64,000 bases of DNA. Source: Allomuricauda sp. TY007 (GTDB taxonomy: Bacteria > Bacteroidota > Bacteroidia > Flavobacteriales > Flavobacteriaceae). This document shows positions 1 to 9,448 of the stretch, piece after piece (the stretch's first letter is position 1; every line of letters starts with the position of its first letter). A model generated the notes under the pieces. That model ran no database searches. It saw only the letters and a list, made by a program, of their open reading frames with translations, and had not been told where the DNA came from. The position numbers and the translations under genes were made by a program. The stretch is from positions 6,823 through 70,822 of the forward strand of contig NZ_WUEG01000013.1 of the NCBI RefSeq assembly GCF_010468565.1, read 5' to 3'.

Positions 1-209
1 GAGTTATTGCCAATTCCGTCGCCATCCGTGTCCGTATCCTCGGTTTCATCCAAGGGGAAGGCATCCTCGTTATCGGGAGTACCGTCGTTGTCATCATCGG
101 TATCGGAGTTATTGCCAATTCCGTCGCCATCCGTGTCCGTATCCTCTGTTTCATCCAAGGGGAAGGCATCCTCGTCATCCAGAGTACCGTCGTTGTCATT
201 ATCGGTGTC
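1..209 (-). repeat. 105-bp tandem repeats encoding thrombospondin type 3-like calcium-binding units
   Basis: The block starting at position 1 recurs at 106 with very few differences, and a third shortened copy ends near 209. Each 105-bp unit encodes 35 residues rich in Asp in DTDGDGIGN-type loops. The array continues past the left edge, so the copy number is unknown. Confidence 0.85.
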
Positions 210-3200
210 ACAAGCATCAGCTATGGAATCCCCATCCGTATCTTCCCCGGTCAAGGTAAGTATTGCTGTTTCCATTTTAACATTGCCATTAATGTCCGTT
301 GCTGCTATCATGATGGTGTAATCCCCTAAATCGGCACAGTCAAAATCCGTACGGTCAATACTTATGCTTGCTATACCGCAGCTGTCATAACTATCAACTA
401 TGAAGGCTTCTGCTGTGATGCTGGCCAACCCTGTGTCATTTAATTGAATTGTAACATCCTGTGTTGTAATTGTTGGCTCAGTAATGTCCACCAATGTGAT
501 ATTGAAAGTGGTGCTATTGGCATTTCCATTCCCATCATCGGCAGTAAGGGTAATGGTCTGTAATGTTCCGTGCCCACTGATCACGGTGCCCGCAATCGGC
601 GATTGGGTGACTGTCACTGTTCCACAGTTATCCGTTGCGGTCGTCAGGCCAGTATAATCTGGAACGGTAAAATCACAGCTAGCATTTAAGTCTTCCTGTA
701 TACTCGTTACAGTGGTCAAAGTCGGGGCCGTCACGTCCACCAATGTAACATCAAAAGTGGTGCTTCCGGTATTCCCGTTGCCATCATCTGCCGTCAATGT
801 TATTGTTTGTACCGTTCCGTGCCCACTGATCACGGTGCCCGCGATTGGCGATTGGGTGACCGTTGCTGCTCCGCAATTGTCCGTTGCGGTCGTCAGGCCT
901 GTATAATCGGGAACGGTAAAATTACAGTTGGCATCCAGATCTTCCTCTCTATCCGATACAGCGGTCAATGTGGGCGGAATAAGATCATTAAAGGTTACAT
1001 CAAAGGTTTGTGTCCCTATTTCTCCTAAACTATCCTCGATTGAAACTGTGATGGTACTTGTTCCTGCCGTATCCAATACAGGTGTTATTGCTAGAGAGCG
1101 GGTATTGCCGCTTCCCGTAATTACAATGTCCGTATTGGCAACTACACTTGTATTTGAAGAGGCTGCGTTAACCACAAATGTATTGTCCCCCGGAAAAGTG
1201 TCCGTAATCGTTAAAGCAAGTCCCGAAACCGAACCGTTGATACATTCAGACTGGTTTGTTATTACAGAACCTGAAGGCATATCGTTAGATGTGGTCGTAA
1301 AAGAAACCTCACTGCCATAGCTCGTCCCTTCGCTATTAATGGCATAGGCGCGAACGTAGTATGTGGTCCCTGCGGAAAGTCCGGTAACAGCATCCGAAAA
1401 TGAACCGGTTCCACTTCCAACTTGAACTTTAGTATCGGAAGTGGTGGGATTGGAGCTGGTGGCATACACAAAGCCATGTTCGGTTACCGTGGCTCCACCA
1501 TCGTCGGTTACATTACCGCCAAGGGTAGCCGTGGTTTCCGTAATACTTGAAGCGGCTGAGGTAGTCACGGTTGGTATTTCAAGCAAATTGATGGTTATTG
1601 TAAACGTCTGATTTGTCAATTCACCACCATCTGGGTCGCTCAGGGTAAACCCAAAGCTATCTGAAGTTTGATTACCTACAGTATTGGTGTACCTGAGTCG
1701 GTTATTGTTGATATCATCTTGAGTAAATGTTGAGTTTACGATGAGTTCTTCCTCCCCGGCATCGAAAGTATTGTTAAGGTTGGTATCAAGAAACAATGTT
1801 CCATATGCAACAGCGCTTGTAATGGTTGCCGTCAATTGGGCGTCATCCATCGTTTCATCATCGTTAAAGTGTAATTTGCCACTGTCTACGTTCCCCGTTT
1901 CTCCTTCTGTCATTGTTAATCCGGTATTGGTATCCACAATTGGAGCTATATTGACGATAGCCGTAAGCTGAGTGCTGTTGACGGTGGTCAATCCTCCGGA
2001 TGAGGCTCGCAGGTTGAAAGTCTCATTACTACTTCCCGAAACGTTATAGGTAATTTGCAATCCGTTAAACGTTGCCACGCCAGAAGAGGGCAATATGGAA
2101 ACTGCGGCTTCGTCTCCATCGGTGTCCCCAGTACCCGATAGTGTTGCCGACCCTGCCCCGTTCGTCTCTGTTAATGTGATACCTGTACTGTAGTCGGTGT
2201 CGACTATGTCGTTTAAATCCACGGCCGCAACAACGGGTTGGGTGGTAAATGAGCTTTGCACGCCATCTTGCACGGAAGTTGGGACCGGTTCTGTGGTAAA
2301 GCTGAGTTTTATTGCAATGACATCGCTGGTGACCGAATTTGCATCTACAGTTGGCAAATCGGTGTCAATACTAGCTTCATCGTTGGCCGTGAGCGTGAAA
2401 GACTCCTGGTCTGAAGTTGCCGCATAGACTACATCAGTAAAGATTGCCACACCACTAACTGCCACCATATCAACATCTCCGGATAGACTCCCTGCGCTGG
2501 CCTCTGTTAAAGTAACCGTCTCAGTAAAATCCACATCGGTATTGCCAAAGGCATCCTGTGCGGAGACCACAGGTTGAGTGCTCAAAGCACTGCCCGATAC
2601 CGAGCCAGCTGGTTGAGTGGTGAATGCCAATTGTGTAGCAGTAATATCAATCGTGCTGCCGCTGCCATTGGCTACTGGTGAGGTTGAACCCATCTGAGTT
2701 TTGGAACCATCGTTCACTAAGGTTAAATCGGTGTCCCCATCCACAGAAAGTACAAAGGTACGGTCTTCACTAAGTCCAGTATTGTCGTTGTAATAGGCAT
2801 TGACGGTATAGGTCTCATCGAATCCGTCAGCCACAGAAATATTCAGGCCTGAAAAGGTGATTTTACCTGTGCCGGCATTATAGGTTCCTGTTTCGTTGGA
2901 AACATCCGGACCATCTAAGCGCCAGGTTACTTTTACGCGTTCGGTATCTGTAGAAGTGCCGGAGACATTTACATCAATCGAGGATACATTGAGAGGGAAA
3001 CCGTCTCCCCCTCCTCCATCACTGATGTTAAAGTCAAACACATTTACAGCCGCTGCGGAAGAATTCGCGGTAGTGGGAATTCCTACGGGTTCGGTTACAC
3101 CGGAGCTGGCAGTTAGGTTACCGTCGGCATCATCTATGGATGGCGAAGCTATGGAAATCTGGTCTAAGTTTAAAGTCACATCACTGCCACCAAAACCAGA

Positions 3201-4439
3201 TAGAATAAACTCATCGATATTACTAAAATCACTGTTTGATGTAATATCCACTTGTGTATAATTTGAACTTGCAGTACTGGTAATTGACCCAATTAAATTA
3301 CCATCTCTATAGGCTGAGATGGTATACGTTCCGGCAAAATTGAACCACTGCGCTGTAAAGGAATTCAGATCAAATTCGCTGCCATCATCACTTTTAATAC
3401 TTATAGTAGAAGCGGTCTGGGTAAATAGATTTACATTGGATGGGCTATTGGCCCCATTGTGATTAATGGACCCACTACCGGTTCCATTTGACGTAAATTC
3501 CCAACAATCCACAACGCCACTTCTTGGCAGTGTTCCATAAGGTGCAACATTATTATTCGTTCCGTCAAATGTCGTTACTCCAATTGTTGGAGCGCAAAGT
3601 GCTGCACTCGTAGTAAAACTCTCATCACTCCCATAGCTCGTGCCTTCGATGTTGATGGCATAGGCACGTACATAATAGGTGGTTTCTGCGGAAAGCCCGG
3701 TAACAGCATCCGAAAATGACCCCGTTCCGCTTCCAACCTGTATTTTTGTATCGGATGTGGTGGGATTGGGGTTGGTAGAATAAACAAAACCGCGCTCGGT
3801 TACGGTAGCTCCGCCATCATCGGTTACGTTGCCGCTGAAAGTGGCTCCAGTGGCGGTGATCGATGAGACGGCTGAAGAGGTTAAGGTTGGGGCTGTTGCT
3901 GGTAAAACGGCTGGCTCAAAATTCAGATCGTCAATATCCGCCACCATATTTGTGCCAGAGATGGTCAGTGTCGTTATATTATCAAAGCCTGATTGTGTTG
4001 TGAAATCATAGTTTTGATAAAAAACATAAGGTCCGTCATTGGCATTCAAGCTAAAGCTTCCCCCATTATCAGACGTAATTTGAACAGGGGTATCAGACAA
4101 GATATCCATCGACATTCCAGTTATCTGAAATGCACTACCGTTGCTTGCACTTATAGTAATACTGCTTATGCCTCCATTAGCATTTTTATCAAATTGAAGT
4201 GCATAATCACTCGCTCCACCCTCTGATAAATTAAAGGTATTATTAAATGTAGCATGGCGATAGGTTGACCCATTTCCTGAAATCTGATACCTCACTCCAT
4301 CAAGTGTAAAATCGTTACTGGTTAAATCAAAGCTGGTGTTATCATCAAAATTTTCATCCGAAGGTGCCTGAGCATGAACAATTGATGAAGTGATACTAAA
4401 AAATAATAGAAATAAAATAGAGTAGGCCGTTATTTTCAT
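1..4439 (-). CDS. Large secreted multidomain repeat protein (partial, C-terminus outside window)
   Basis: The frame is open from an ATG at 4439 to the left edge, at least 1479 residues. It begins MKITAYSILFLLFFSI, a signal peptide ending near VHAQA. Domains in order: a TIG-free N-terminal beta region, an Fn3-like repeat (GATFSGNVTDDGGATVTERG), a second discoidin/PEP-like beta region, several Ig-like strand-rich repeats (TQPV.SAQD type), a cadherin/CSPG-like unit, a second Fn3-like repeat nearly identical to the first, two 83-residue HYR-like units, then DTDGDGI-type thrombospondin-3 calcium-binding repeats. Such proteins in Flavobacteriaceae are usually adhesins or surface proteins exported by type IX secretion; the sorting domain would lie beyond the window, so this is inferred. 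The preceding intergenic region separates it from a divergent histidine kinase. Confidence 0.85.
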   Translation of the reverse strand, partial: MKITAYSILFLLFFSITSSIVHAQAPSDENFDDNTSFDLTSNDFTLDGVRYQISGNGSTYRHATFNNTFNLSEGGASDYALQFDKNANGGISSITISASNGSAFQITGMSMDILSDTPVQITSDNGGSFSLNANDGPYVFYQNYDFTTQSGFDNITTLTISGTNMVADIDDLNFEPAVLPATAPTLTSSAVSSITATGATFSGNVTDDGGATVTERGFVYSTNPNPTTSDTKIQVGSGTGSFSDAVTGLSAETTYYVRAYAINIEGTSYGSDESFTTSAALCAPTIGVTTFDGTNNNVAPYGTLPRSGVVDCWEFTSNGTGSGSINHNGANSPSNVNLFTQTASTISIKSDDGSEFDLNSFTAQWFNFAGTYTISAYRDGNLIGSITSTASSNYTQVDITSNSDFSNIDEFILSGFGGSDVTLNLDQISIASPSIDDADGNLTASSGVTEPVGIPTTANSSAAAVNVFDFNISDGGGGDGFPLNVSSIDVNVSGTSTDTERVKVTWRLDGPDVSNETGTYNAGTGKITFSGLNISVADGFDETYTVNAYYNDNTGLSEDRTFVLSVDGDTDLTLVNDGSKTQMGSTSPVANGSGSTIDITATQLAFTTQPAGSVSGSALSTQPVVSAQDAFGNTDVDFTETVTLTEASAGSLSGDVDMVAVSGVAIFTDVVYAATSDQESFTLTANDEASIDTDLPTVDANSVTSDVIAIKLSFTTEPVPTSVQDGVQSSFTTQPVVAAVDLNDIVDTDYSTGITLTETNGAGSATLSGTGDTDGDEAAVSILPSSGVATFNGLQITYNVSGSSNETFNLRASSGGLTTVNSTQLTAIVNIAPIVDTNTGLTMTEGETGNVDSGKLHFNDDETMDDAQLTATITSAVAYGTLFLDTNLNNTFDAGEEELIVNSTFTQDDINNNRLRYTNTVGNQTSDSFGFTLSDPDGGELTNQTFTITINLLEIPTVTTSAASSITETTATLGGNVTDDGGATVTEHGFVYATSSNPTTSDTKVQVGSGTGSFSDAVTGLSAGTTYYVRAYAINSEGTSYGSEVSFTTTSNDMPSGSVITNQSECINGSVSGLALTITDTFPGDNTFVVNAASSNTSVVANTDIVITGSGNTRSLAITPVLDTAGTSTITVSIEDSLGEIGTQTFDVTFNDLIPPTLTAVSDREEDLDANCNFTVPDYTGLTTATDNCGAATVTQSPIAGTVISGHGTVQTITLTADDGNGNTGSTTFDVTLVDVTAPTLTTVTSIQEDLNASCDFTVPDYTGLTTATDNCGTVTVTQSPIAGTVISGHGTLQTITLTADDGNGNANSTTFNITLVDITEPTITTQDVTIQLNDTGLASITAEAFIVDSYDSCGIASISIDRTDFDCADLGDYTIMIAATDINGNVKMETAILTLTGEDTDGDSIADACDTDNDNDGTLDDEDAFPLDETEDTDTDGDGIGNNSDTDDDNDGTPDNEDAFPLDETEDTDTDGDGIGNN
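481..978 (-). repeat. Two 249-bp direct repeats encoding HYR-like beta units
   Basis: The block beginning at 481 is repeated from 730 with high nucleotide identity (offset 249 bp, 83 codons). Both encode a unit with CNFTVPDYTGL or CDFTVPDYTGL and TATDNCG followed by VTQSPIAGTVISGHG, typical of HYR-type Ig-like modules. The match in DNA, not only in protein, suggests recent duplication or gene conversion. Confidence 0.8.
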
Positions 4440-5010
4440 GAAGGAAAAGTGTTAAGCTTTTTTTAAAACAGGGCAATACTATAACATTATACTTTTTCCT
4501 ACATATAAATGTTGTGAATGTATATATTTATGATGCTTAAGCTGATATATTTTGTAGGTTTAATATTGTTAAATTATAATTGTTTGAATGCAAACAATTT
4601 GGAACCGGCTGTAAGTCGGCTTTGTATTCACCAATTCTGAAAGCATCATATTCTAGCTCCATATCTTGTATTCTTTATACCTTCCATTATTTCTTAGTCT
4701 GTTACCAGAAAAAGGCATGGTTTGCATTAAGGCTTCCATCCCTACAAAAAATGATGCAACCTTGGTGACGATCAATAAAATGTATTTGCTTATTTCTGTT
4801 TTACCCTATATTTTAACGAGCTGGTAAAAAAGAGTGGCATTGTACCATTGCCTTTTCAGTTAAAAAATGTATTGGACATGTTTGCCATTTCCCATTTACA
4901 AAACCAAAAAGTATGCAAATATAATTTAGTCCAAGTTGGTACTGGATAGCTAACCGCTAGACTAGATATATTGATAAAAGAGACCCTGTTTTCTCACAAA
5001 GGAAGATGGA
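4440..5010. other. 571-bp gene-free intergenic region between divergent genes
   Basis: This AT-rich stretch separates the surface-protein gene (minus) from the histidine kinase gene (plus). The only ORF, 4580-4768, has a composition unlike neighbouring genes and no recognisable domain. I see no exact TAnnTTTG element; the closest is TATATTTTG at 4546-4554. Divergent promoters must lie here but I cannot place them. Confidence 0.5.
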
Positions 5011-6093
5011 ATGATAAAAACCATAACTAAAACAATGAACCCCCAATTAGAACCTTTTTTTGATCAATCCATGGATTGTCTCTGTATTGCAGACTATAAT
5101 GGGTATTTTGTGAGAGTAAATCCTGCTTTTATAAAGCTATTGGGGTATACTGAAGAAGAGCTGGGCTCAAAATTAATTTCCGAATTCATCTATCACGAAG
5201 ATAGGGAACGTACGGCCGCTCACAGGGAAGAACTAAAAAACAATGTTCCACTGGTGAATTTCGAAAACAGGTATGTGTGCAAGTCAGGAGCTATTGTCTG
5301 GCTTCATTGGACATCCATACCATTGGAAAATGAGCGATTGATCTACGCCATAGCCAAGGACGTTACGCATACAAAAAAACTGGAAAAGGAGCGCATATTG
5401 CATTTAAGCCAACTTTCCAAAGTAAATGAAAAGCTTAAGCAACAGAACTATAGCACATCACACGATCTTAGATCACCTCTTAACAATATGCTTTCCCTGG
5501 TCAATTTATTGGATTTGACCAAAATTGATGATGCGGATACCAAGGAAATACTCAGTCTAATAAAATTATCTGCCGAAGGATTGAAGAATACCATGAACGC
5601 ATATATAGATTCCTATTCCGAAGAGGACGTTCGGGATATGGTATTGGAAGATGTCGATTTTAAAAATGTTTTTGATAAGGTCCAAAACTCTATAAGCTCA
5701 CTTATACAAAGGGCTGGTGCTAAATTCCATATAGATTTTAGTGCTATGCCTAGTGTACATTTCAAGGATATTTACATGGAAAGTATTTTTTTGAATTTAA
5801 TCACCAATTCCATTAAATATGCCAGACCAAGTGTTCCTCCCATCATCTCAATGAGCACAGCACAAGAAAATGGAAAAAAGAAACTAACCTATACGGACAA
5901 TGGTCTTGGCTTCGATATGGAGAAAGTAGGCTCCCTTATTTTTAAGTTGAACGAGAAATTTCATGGCAACGAAGACAGTAAAGGTGTTGGTTTATATTTG
6001 GTCCACGAACAAGTTACCAGCCTTGGAGGAAGTATTTCGGTGGACAGCAAGGTTAACCAAGGGACCACCTTTACAATTCTATTCAAAGCGTGA
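5011..6093 (+). CDS. Soluble PAS-domain sensor histidine kinase
   Basis: About 360 residues. Residues 10-120 form a PAS domain (DCLCIADYNGYFVRVNPAF, LLGYTEEEL) with a PAC-like end. The dimerisation/phosphoacceptor segment carries STSHDLRSPLNNM, with the phospho-accepting His near residue 151. The HATPase domain follows with an N box (NLITNSIKYA), G1 box (DNGLGFD) and G2 box (KGVGLYLV). No signal peptide or membrane segment is visible, so it should sense a cytoplasmic cue. No response regulator lies next to it, so the partner is unknown. The ATG at 5011 is followed in frame by another Met at residue 9 (MNPQLEPFF), a possible alternative start. Confidence 0.9.
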   Translation: MIKTITKTMNPQLEPFFDQSMDCLCIADYNGYFVRVNPAFIKLLGYTEEELGSKLISEFIYHEDRERTAAHREELKNNVPLVNFENRYVCKSGAIVWLHWTSIPLENERLIYAIAKDVTHTKKLEKERILHLSQLSKVNEKLKQQNYSTSHDLRSPLNNMLSLVNLLDLTKIDDADTKEILSLIKLSAEGLKNTMNAYIDSYSEEDVRDMVLEDVDFKNVFDKVQNSISSLIQRAGAKFHIDFSAMPSVHFKDIYMESIFLNLITNSIKYARPSVPPIISMSTAQENGKKKLTYTDNGLGFDMEKVGSLIFKLNEKFHGNEDSKGVGLYLVHEQVTSLGGSISVDSKVNQGTTFTILFKA

Positions 6094-6245
6094 GCCCCCT
6101 CGCTTGCAAATTGATCGTACCATCTACTTTGTTTTCCAAACCAATTACGATAATATTCGGGACATTTTTCAAAAAGCAATTGAGAAATGTCATTTTAAAC
6201 TTATTTGATTAATCATAATTTTAGTTGAGTTTAAAAACCATAACC

Positions 6246-6650
6246 ATGCTAAATTCTGAGAAAATAGGAAACGAATTCTACCAAAACCTTGGCAAGCTGT
6301 TTTATGCTGTGGCCATGGCAGATAACAATGTAAGACCCGTCGAAATAAAAAGGTTACGGAAATATGTTCGACAACATTGGCTGGATATCGATGAAATTGA
6401 AGATGAGTTTCATACCGATGCAGCCTATCAAATAGAAATTGTTTTCGATTGGTTAAATGGGGAGGAGAAAGATGGTGAAGAATATTTCAAGGAATTCAAG
6501 GAGTTTTATAAAGAACATCCCGAAAAATTCACCGAACCTATCAAAAAGTTGGTTGTTGAAACCGCCGAATCCATAGCCAAATCCTTTGCTGGGAAAAATA
6601 GATCGGAGATGTTGGCTATCTCTAAGCTCAAACAGCTCTTTAACCATTAA
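6246..6650 (+). CDS. TerB-like conserved protein
   Basis: 134 residues, soluble and acidic. The frame opens at a TTG at 6225 but the ATG at 6246 (MLNSEKIGNEF) is the more likely start. The helical core FYAVAMADNNVRPVEIKRLR resembles the TerB/DjlA N-terminal fold, where a small helical domain carries an acidic metal-binding motif after a 'A.AD..V...E' signature. The family call is by pattern only and the function is unknown. It ends one base before the ATG of deoC, suggesting co-transcription with the salvage genes. Confidence 0.65.
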   Translation: MLNSEKIGNEFYQNLGKLFYAVAMADNNVRPVEIKRLRKYVRQHWLDIDEIEDEFHTDAAYQIEIVFDWLNGEEKDGEEYFKEFKEFYKEHPEKFTEPIKKLVVETAESIAKSFAGKNRSEMLAISKLKQLFNH

Positions 6651-6651
6651 C

Positions 6652-7293
6652 ATGTCTTTGGAAAAATATATAGATCACACCAATCTAAAACCCACCGCCA
6701 CCCAAGCCGACATAACAAAGTTATGTAAAGAAGCCATTGAACACGGTTTTTATGCTGTTTGTGTAAACGGATGCCATATACCTTTGGCCACAGAAGTTTT
6801 AAAAGGAAGTCAAATAAAAACGGCTGCTGTAATCGGTTTTCCCCTTGGGGCCATGTCTACCAAGGCAAAAGTGTTCGAGGCCATGGACTGCATTAAAAAT
6901 GGTGCAGACGAAATAGATATGGTAATTAATATTGGATGGCTTAAATTAAAAGAGGTTGATGCTGTTAGAGATGAAATCGGGGCCATAAAACAAGCGATTG
7001 GCAACAATATTTTGAAAGTGATCATAGAAACCTGCTACCTGACCAATGAAGAAAAAAAACTTGCCTGCACCCTAGCGGTTGATGCAAAGGCGGATTTTGT
7101 GAAAACGTCCACTGGGTTTGGAACCGGAGGTGCCACTTTGGATGACGTGGCACTCATGAAAAGCGTTGTGGGCAACAAGTTAAAAATAAAAGCTTCCGGT
7201 GGTATAAAAACAAAGAAAGAAGCCCTACAATACATAGAACTTGGGGTATCTCGCATAGGAACCTCATCAGGCCCTGCTTTAATTGAACAATAA
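6652..7293 (+). CDS. deoC: Deoxyribose-phosphate aldolase
   Basis: 213 residues. It cleaves 2-deoxyribose 5-phosphate into glyceraldehyde 3-phosphate and acetaldehyde in nucleoside catabolism. The class I aldolase signature is intact: YIDHTNLKPTAT at the N-terminus, DMVINIG, the Schiff-base lysine in DFVKTSTGFG, and the proton-relay lysine in KASGGIK. Upstream in-frame codons (from 6586) overlap the TerB-like gene, so the ATG at 6652 is chosen. deoD follows after 10 bp, which fits a two-gene deoxyribonucleoside degradation unit. Confidence 0.96.
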   Translation: MSLEKYIDHTNLKPTATQADITKLCKEAIEHGFYAVCVNGCHIPLATEVLKGSQIKTAAVIGFPLGAMSTKAKVFEAMDCIKNGADEIDMVINIGWLKLKEVDAVRDEIGAIKQAIGNNILKVIIETCYLTNEEKKLACTLAVDAKADFVKTSTGFGTGGATLDDVALMKSVVGNKLKIKASGGIKTKKEALQYIELGVSRIGTSSGPALIEQ

Positions 7294-7303
7294 TAAATTA
7301 GGA

Positions 7304-8008
7304 ATGAGCACCCATATAGAAGCCAAACAAGGAGAAATTGCAGAAACGGTACTCATGCCGGGCGACCCCTTGCGGGCCAAATGGATTGCCGAAACTTTTC
7401 TCGAAAACCCGTTTTGCTATAATAAAATACGCGGAATGCTGGGCTACACGGGTACATACAAAGGCAAACGGATTTCTGTACAAGGTAGCGGTATGGGAAT
7501 GCCGTCTGCCATGATCTATTTTCACGAACTCATCAACGATTATGGAGTAAAAAACATTATTCGAGTGGGATCTGCAGGATCCTACCAAGAAGATGTAAAA
7601 CTCAATGATGTGGTCTTGGCCATGGCCGCTTCCACCACTTCGGGCATGAACAATTCCAGATTTATCAACTCGGATTATTCCCCAACTGCCGATTTTGATC
7701 TATTTATAAAAGCCGTTAATTATGCCCAAAAAAACAATATCCCCATAAAAGCAGGCAATGTGCTTTCCTCGGACGAATTTTATAATGACGACCCCGAAGA
7801 ATACAAGCTTTGGGCCCAATACGGTGTGCTTTGTGTGGAAATGGAGACCGCTGGGCTATATACCATTGCGGCAAAATATAACATTAAGGCTTTGACTATT
7901 TTAACCATCTCCGATTCCTTGGTAACGGATGAAAGGCTTTCTGCCCACGCACGGGAAACAACTTTTAAGGATATGGTAGAAATTGCCTTGGCGGCTGCTT
8001 TGCCCTAA
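7304..8008 (+). CDS. deoD: Purine-nucleoside phosphorylase, DeoD type
   Basis: 234 residues, the usual length of hexameric DeoD enzymes. It splits purine (deoxy)nucleosides with phosphate to base and (deoxy)ribose 1-phosphate. Visible motifs are MPGDPLRAKWIAE, the phosphate-loop region RVGSAGSYQ, the base/ribose site CVEMETAGLY and the catalytic-Asp segment ISDSLV. The frame is open from a TTG at 7283 overlapping deoC, but the ATG at 7304 after an A/G-rich leader gives the normal N-terminus MSTHIEAKQGEIAETVLMPGD. It follows deoC closely and ends two bases before the convergent MscS gene. Confidence 0.96.
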   Translation: MSTHIEAKQGEIAETVLMPGDPLRAKWIAETFLENPFCYNKIRGMLGYTGTYKGKRISVQGSGMGMPSAMIYFHELINDYGVKNIIRVGSAGSYQEDVKLNDVVLAMAASTTSGMNNSRFINSDYSPTADFDLFIKAVNYAQKNNIPIKAGNVLSSDEFYNDDPEEYKLWAQYGVLCVEMETAGLYTIAAKYNIKALTILTISDSLVTDERLSAHARETTFKDMVEIALAAALP

Positions 8009-8010
8009 AA

Positions 8011-9282
8011 TTAGGCTTTAGGCTCATCATCTCCGGCAAAAACATAATCCTTTCCCACAGGCAACTCAAAAAGTTCCAACGAAAAATAAGGCAGGGCAGC
8101 GAGCAAATGGTCAAAAATATCCGCCATCACATATTCGTAATTTTCCCATCGCTTATCCGAACTAAAGGCATATATTTCCAAAGGAATACCTTGCGGAGTA
8201 GGCTGCAACTGCCGTACCATCAAGGTCATTTTCTTGTTTATAGCGGAATGATTTTCTAGATAATTGGTCACATATTTTCGGAAAACGCCAAAGTTGGTCA
8301 GGTTTCTTCCGTTCACCAACACCTCCTTGTTGATTTTGTTTTCTTCATTATAGGCCTTGATCTGTTCGTTTCTTGTACCTATATAATTTTCTACCAGTTG
8401 GATTTTTTTAAGCTTTTCTATTTCCTCTTCAGATAAAAACCGAATACTCTTTTGCCTAATAATCAACGACCTCTTGATCCGTCGTCCACCCGAAACCTGC
8501 ATGCCCCTCCAATTCTTGAAGGAATCCGAAATAAGGGCATAAGTGGGTATGGTGGTTATGGTCATATCAAAATTTTGGACCTTTACCGTGGCCAAGCTAA
8601 TCTCCACAACATCACCATCGGCTCCATATTTTTCGAATGTGATCCAATCCCCAATACGCACCATATCGTTAATGGTAACCTGAATACTGGCCACAAAACC
8701 TAAAATGGAATCCTTAAAAATGAGCAGTACTACTGCGGAAGCAGCACCCAATGCGGTAAAAAATTTCCAAACCGTAGTATCGGTGACAATAGCAAAAACA
8801 GTGAGCACCCCCACTACCCATGCAAAAATCATGAATACCTGAACATAACTGTTTATGGGCTTGTCCTTAAACTTGGGACGGGTTTTTAAATACCCATTGA
8901 CACTTTTAAAAAACTTCCGAAGTATAATCAGAGTCAAAAAAACGAAAAGTATTTTAATGGTCTTTAATGCAATTACCCCAGCATAATCAAAATCTGCAAA
9001 GGCTATCGGAACAAACTCCAACAAGATTGTCAAAGGAACAATATGAGCCACATACCGGGGCACTCTGTGCGCCACCAAAAAATTATCAAAATTGTTGATG
9101 GATTTTCTGGCCAATCTTACGGACAAGGCACGCAATACCTTCCAAATAAGCAAATCCAACAAAAAAGCAAGCACAAGCACAACGATCATCAACACAAATA
9201 GGTTGATGTATGCTGCCAAGCTCTCATTCATCCCTGTCTCCAATAAATAATTGTAAAGTAAGCGGCCCAGGTCTTTGTCCAT
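8011..9282 (-). CDS. MscS-family mechanosensitive channel (YbdG-like size)
   Basis: 423 residues with about five N-terminal membrane segments (for example LFVLMIVVLVLAFLLDLL) followed by the MscS pore helix and beta domain: FTALGAASAVVLLIFKDSIL, then INDMVRIGDWITFEKYGADGDVVEISL and TIPTYALISDSFKNW. The long C-terminal cytoplasmic region and total length resemble E. coli YbdG, which takes part in the response to mild osmotic downshift. The gene is convergent with deoD and is monocistronic as far as seen. Confidence 0.9.
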   Translation of the reverse strand: MDKDLGRLLYNYLLETGMNESLAAYINLFVLMIVVLVLAFLLDLLIWKVLRALSVRLARKSINNFDNFLVAHRVPRYVAHIVPLTILLEFVPIAFADFDYAGVIALKTIKILFVFLTLIILRKFFKSVNGYLKTRPKFKDKPINSYVQVFMIFAWVVGVLTVFAIVTDTTVWKFFTALGAASAVVLLIFKDSILGFVASIQVTINDMVRIGDWITFEKYGADGDVVEISLATVKVQNFDMTITTIPTYALISDSFKNWRGMQVSGGRRIKRSLIIRQKSIRFLSEEEIEKLKKIQLVENYIGTRNEQIKAYNEENKINKEVLVNGRNLTNFGVFRKYVTNYLENHSAINKKMTLMVRQLQPTPQGIPLEIYAFSSDKRWENYEYVMADIFDHLLAALPYFSLELFELPVGKDYVFAGDDEPKA

Positions 9283-9448
9283 AATTTCCAGTTGAAAGAA
9301 ATAAGGTACAAAATTACAGAATCTAATCTTGCTCCCGGTATAAGTGAATCATCATTTTTTCAGGAGTGCCAATGGATGTTTGGCTTTGGAATGATTTCAT
9401 TAAAAATCAATGGCACTTAACGATTCATCAAGTACCATTGACCTTATT

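Noticed and set aside
1..209. Tandem repeats as a possible CRISPR array
   Set aside because: The units are 105 bp, in frame and encode DTDGDG calcium loops; there are no unique spacers.
4580..4768. 62-residue ORF in the first intergenic region
   Set aside because: Composition is unlike the neighbours (Cys/Ser/Tyr-rich without pattern), there is no ribosome-binding context and no recognisable domain. More likely a chance ORF in AT-rich DNA.
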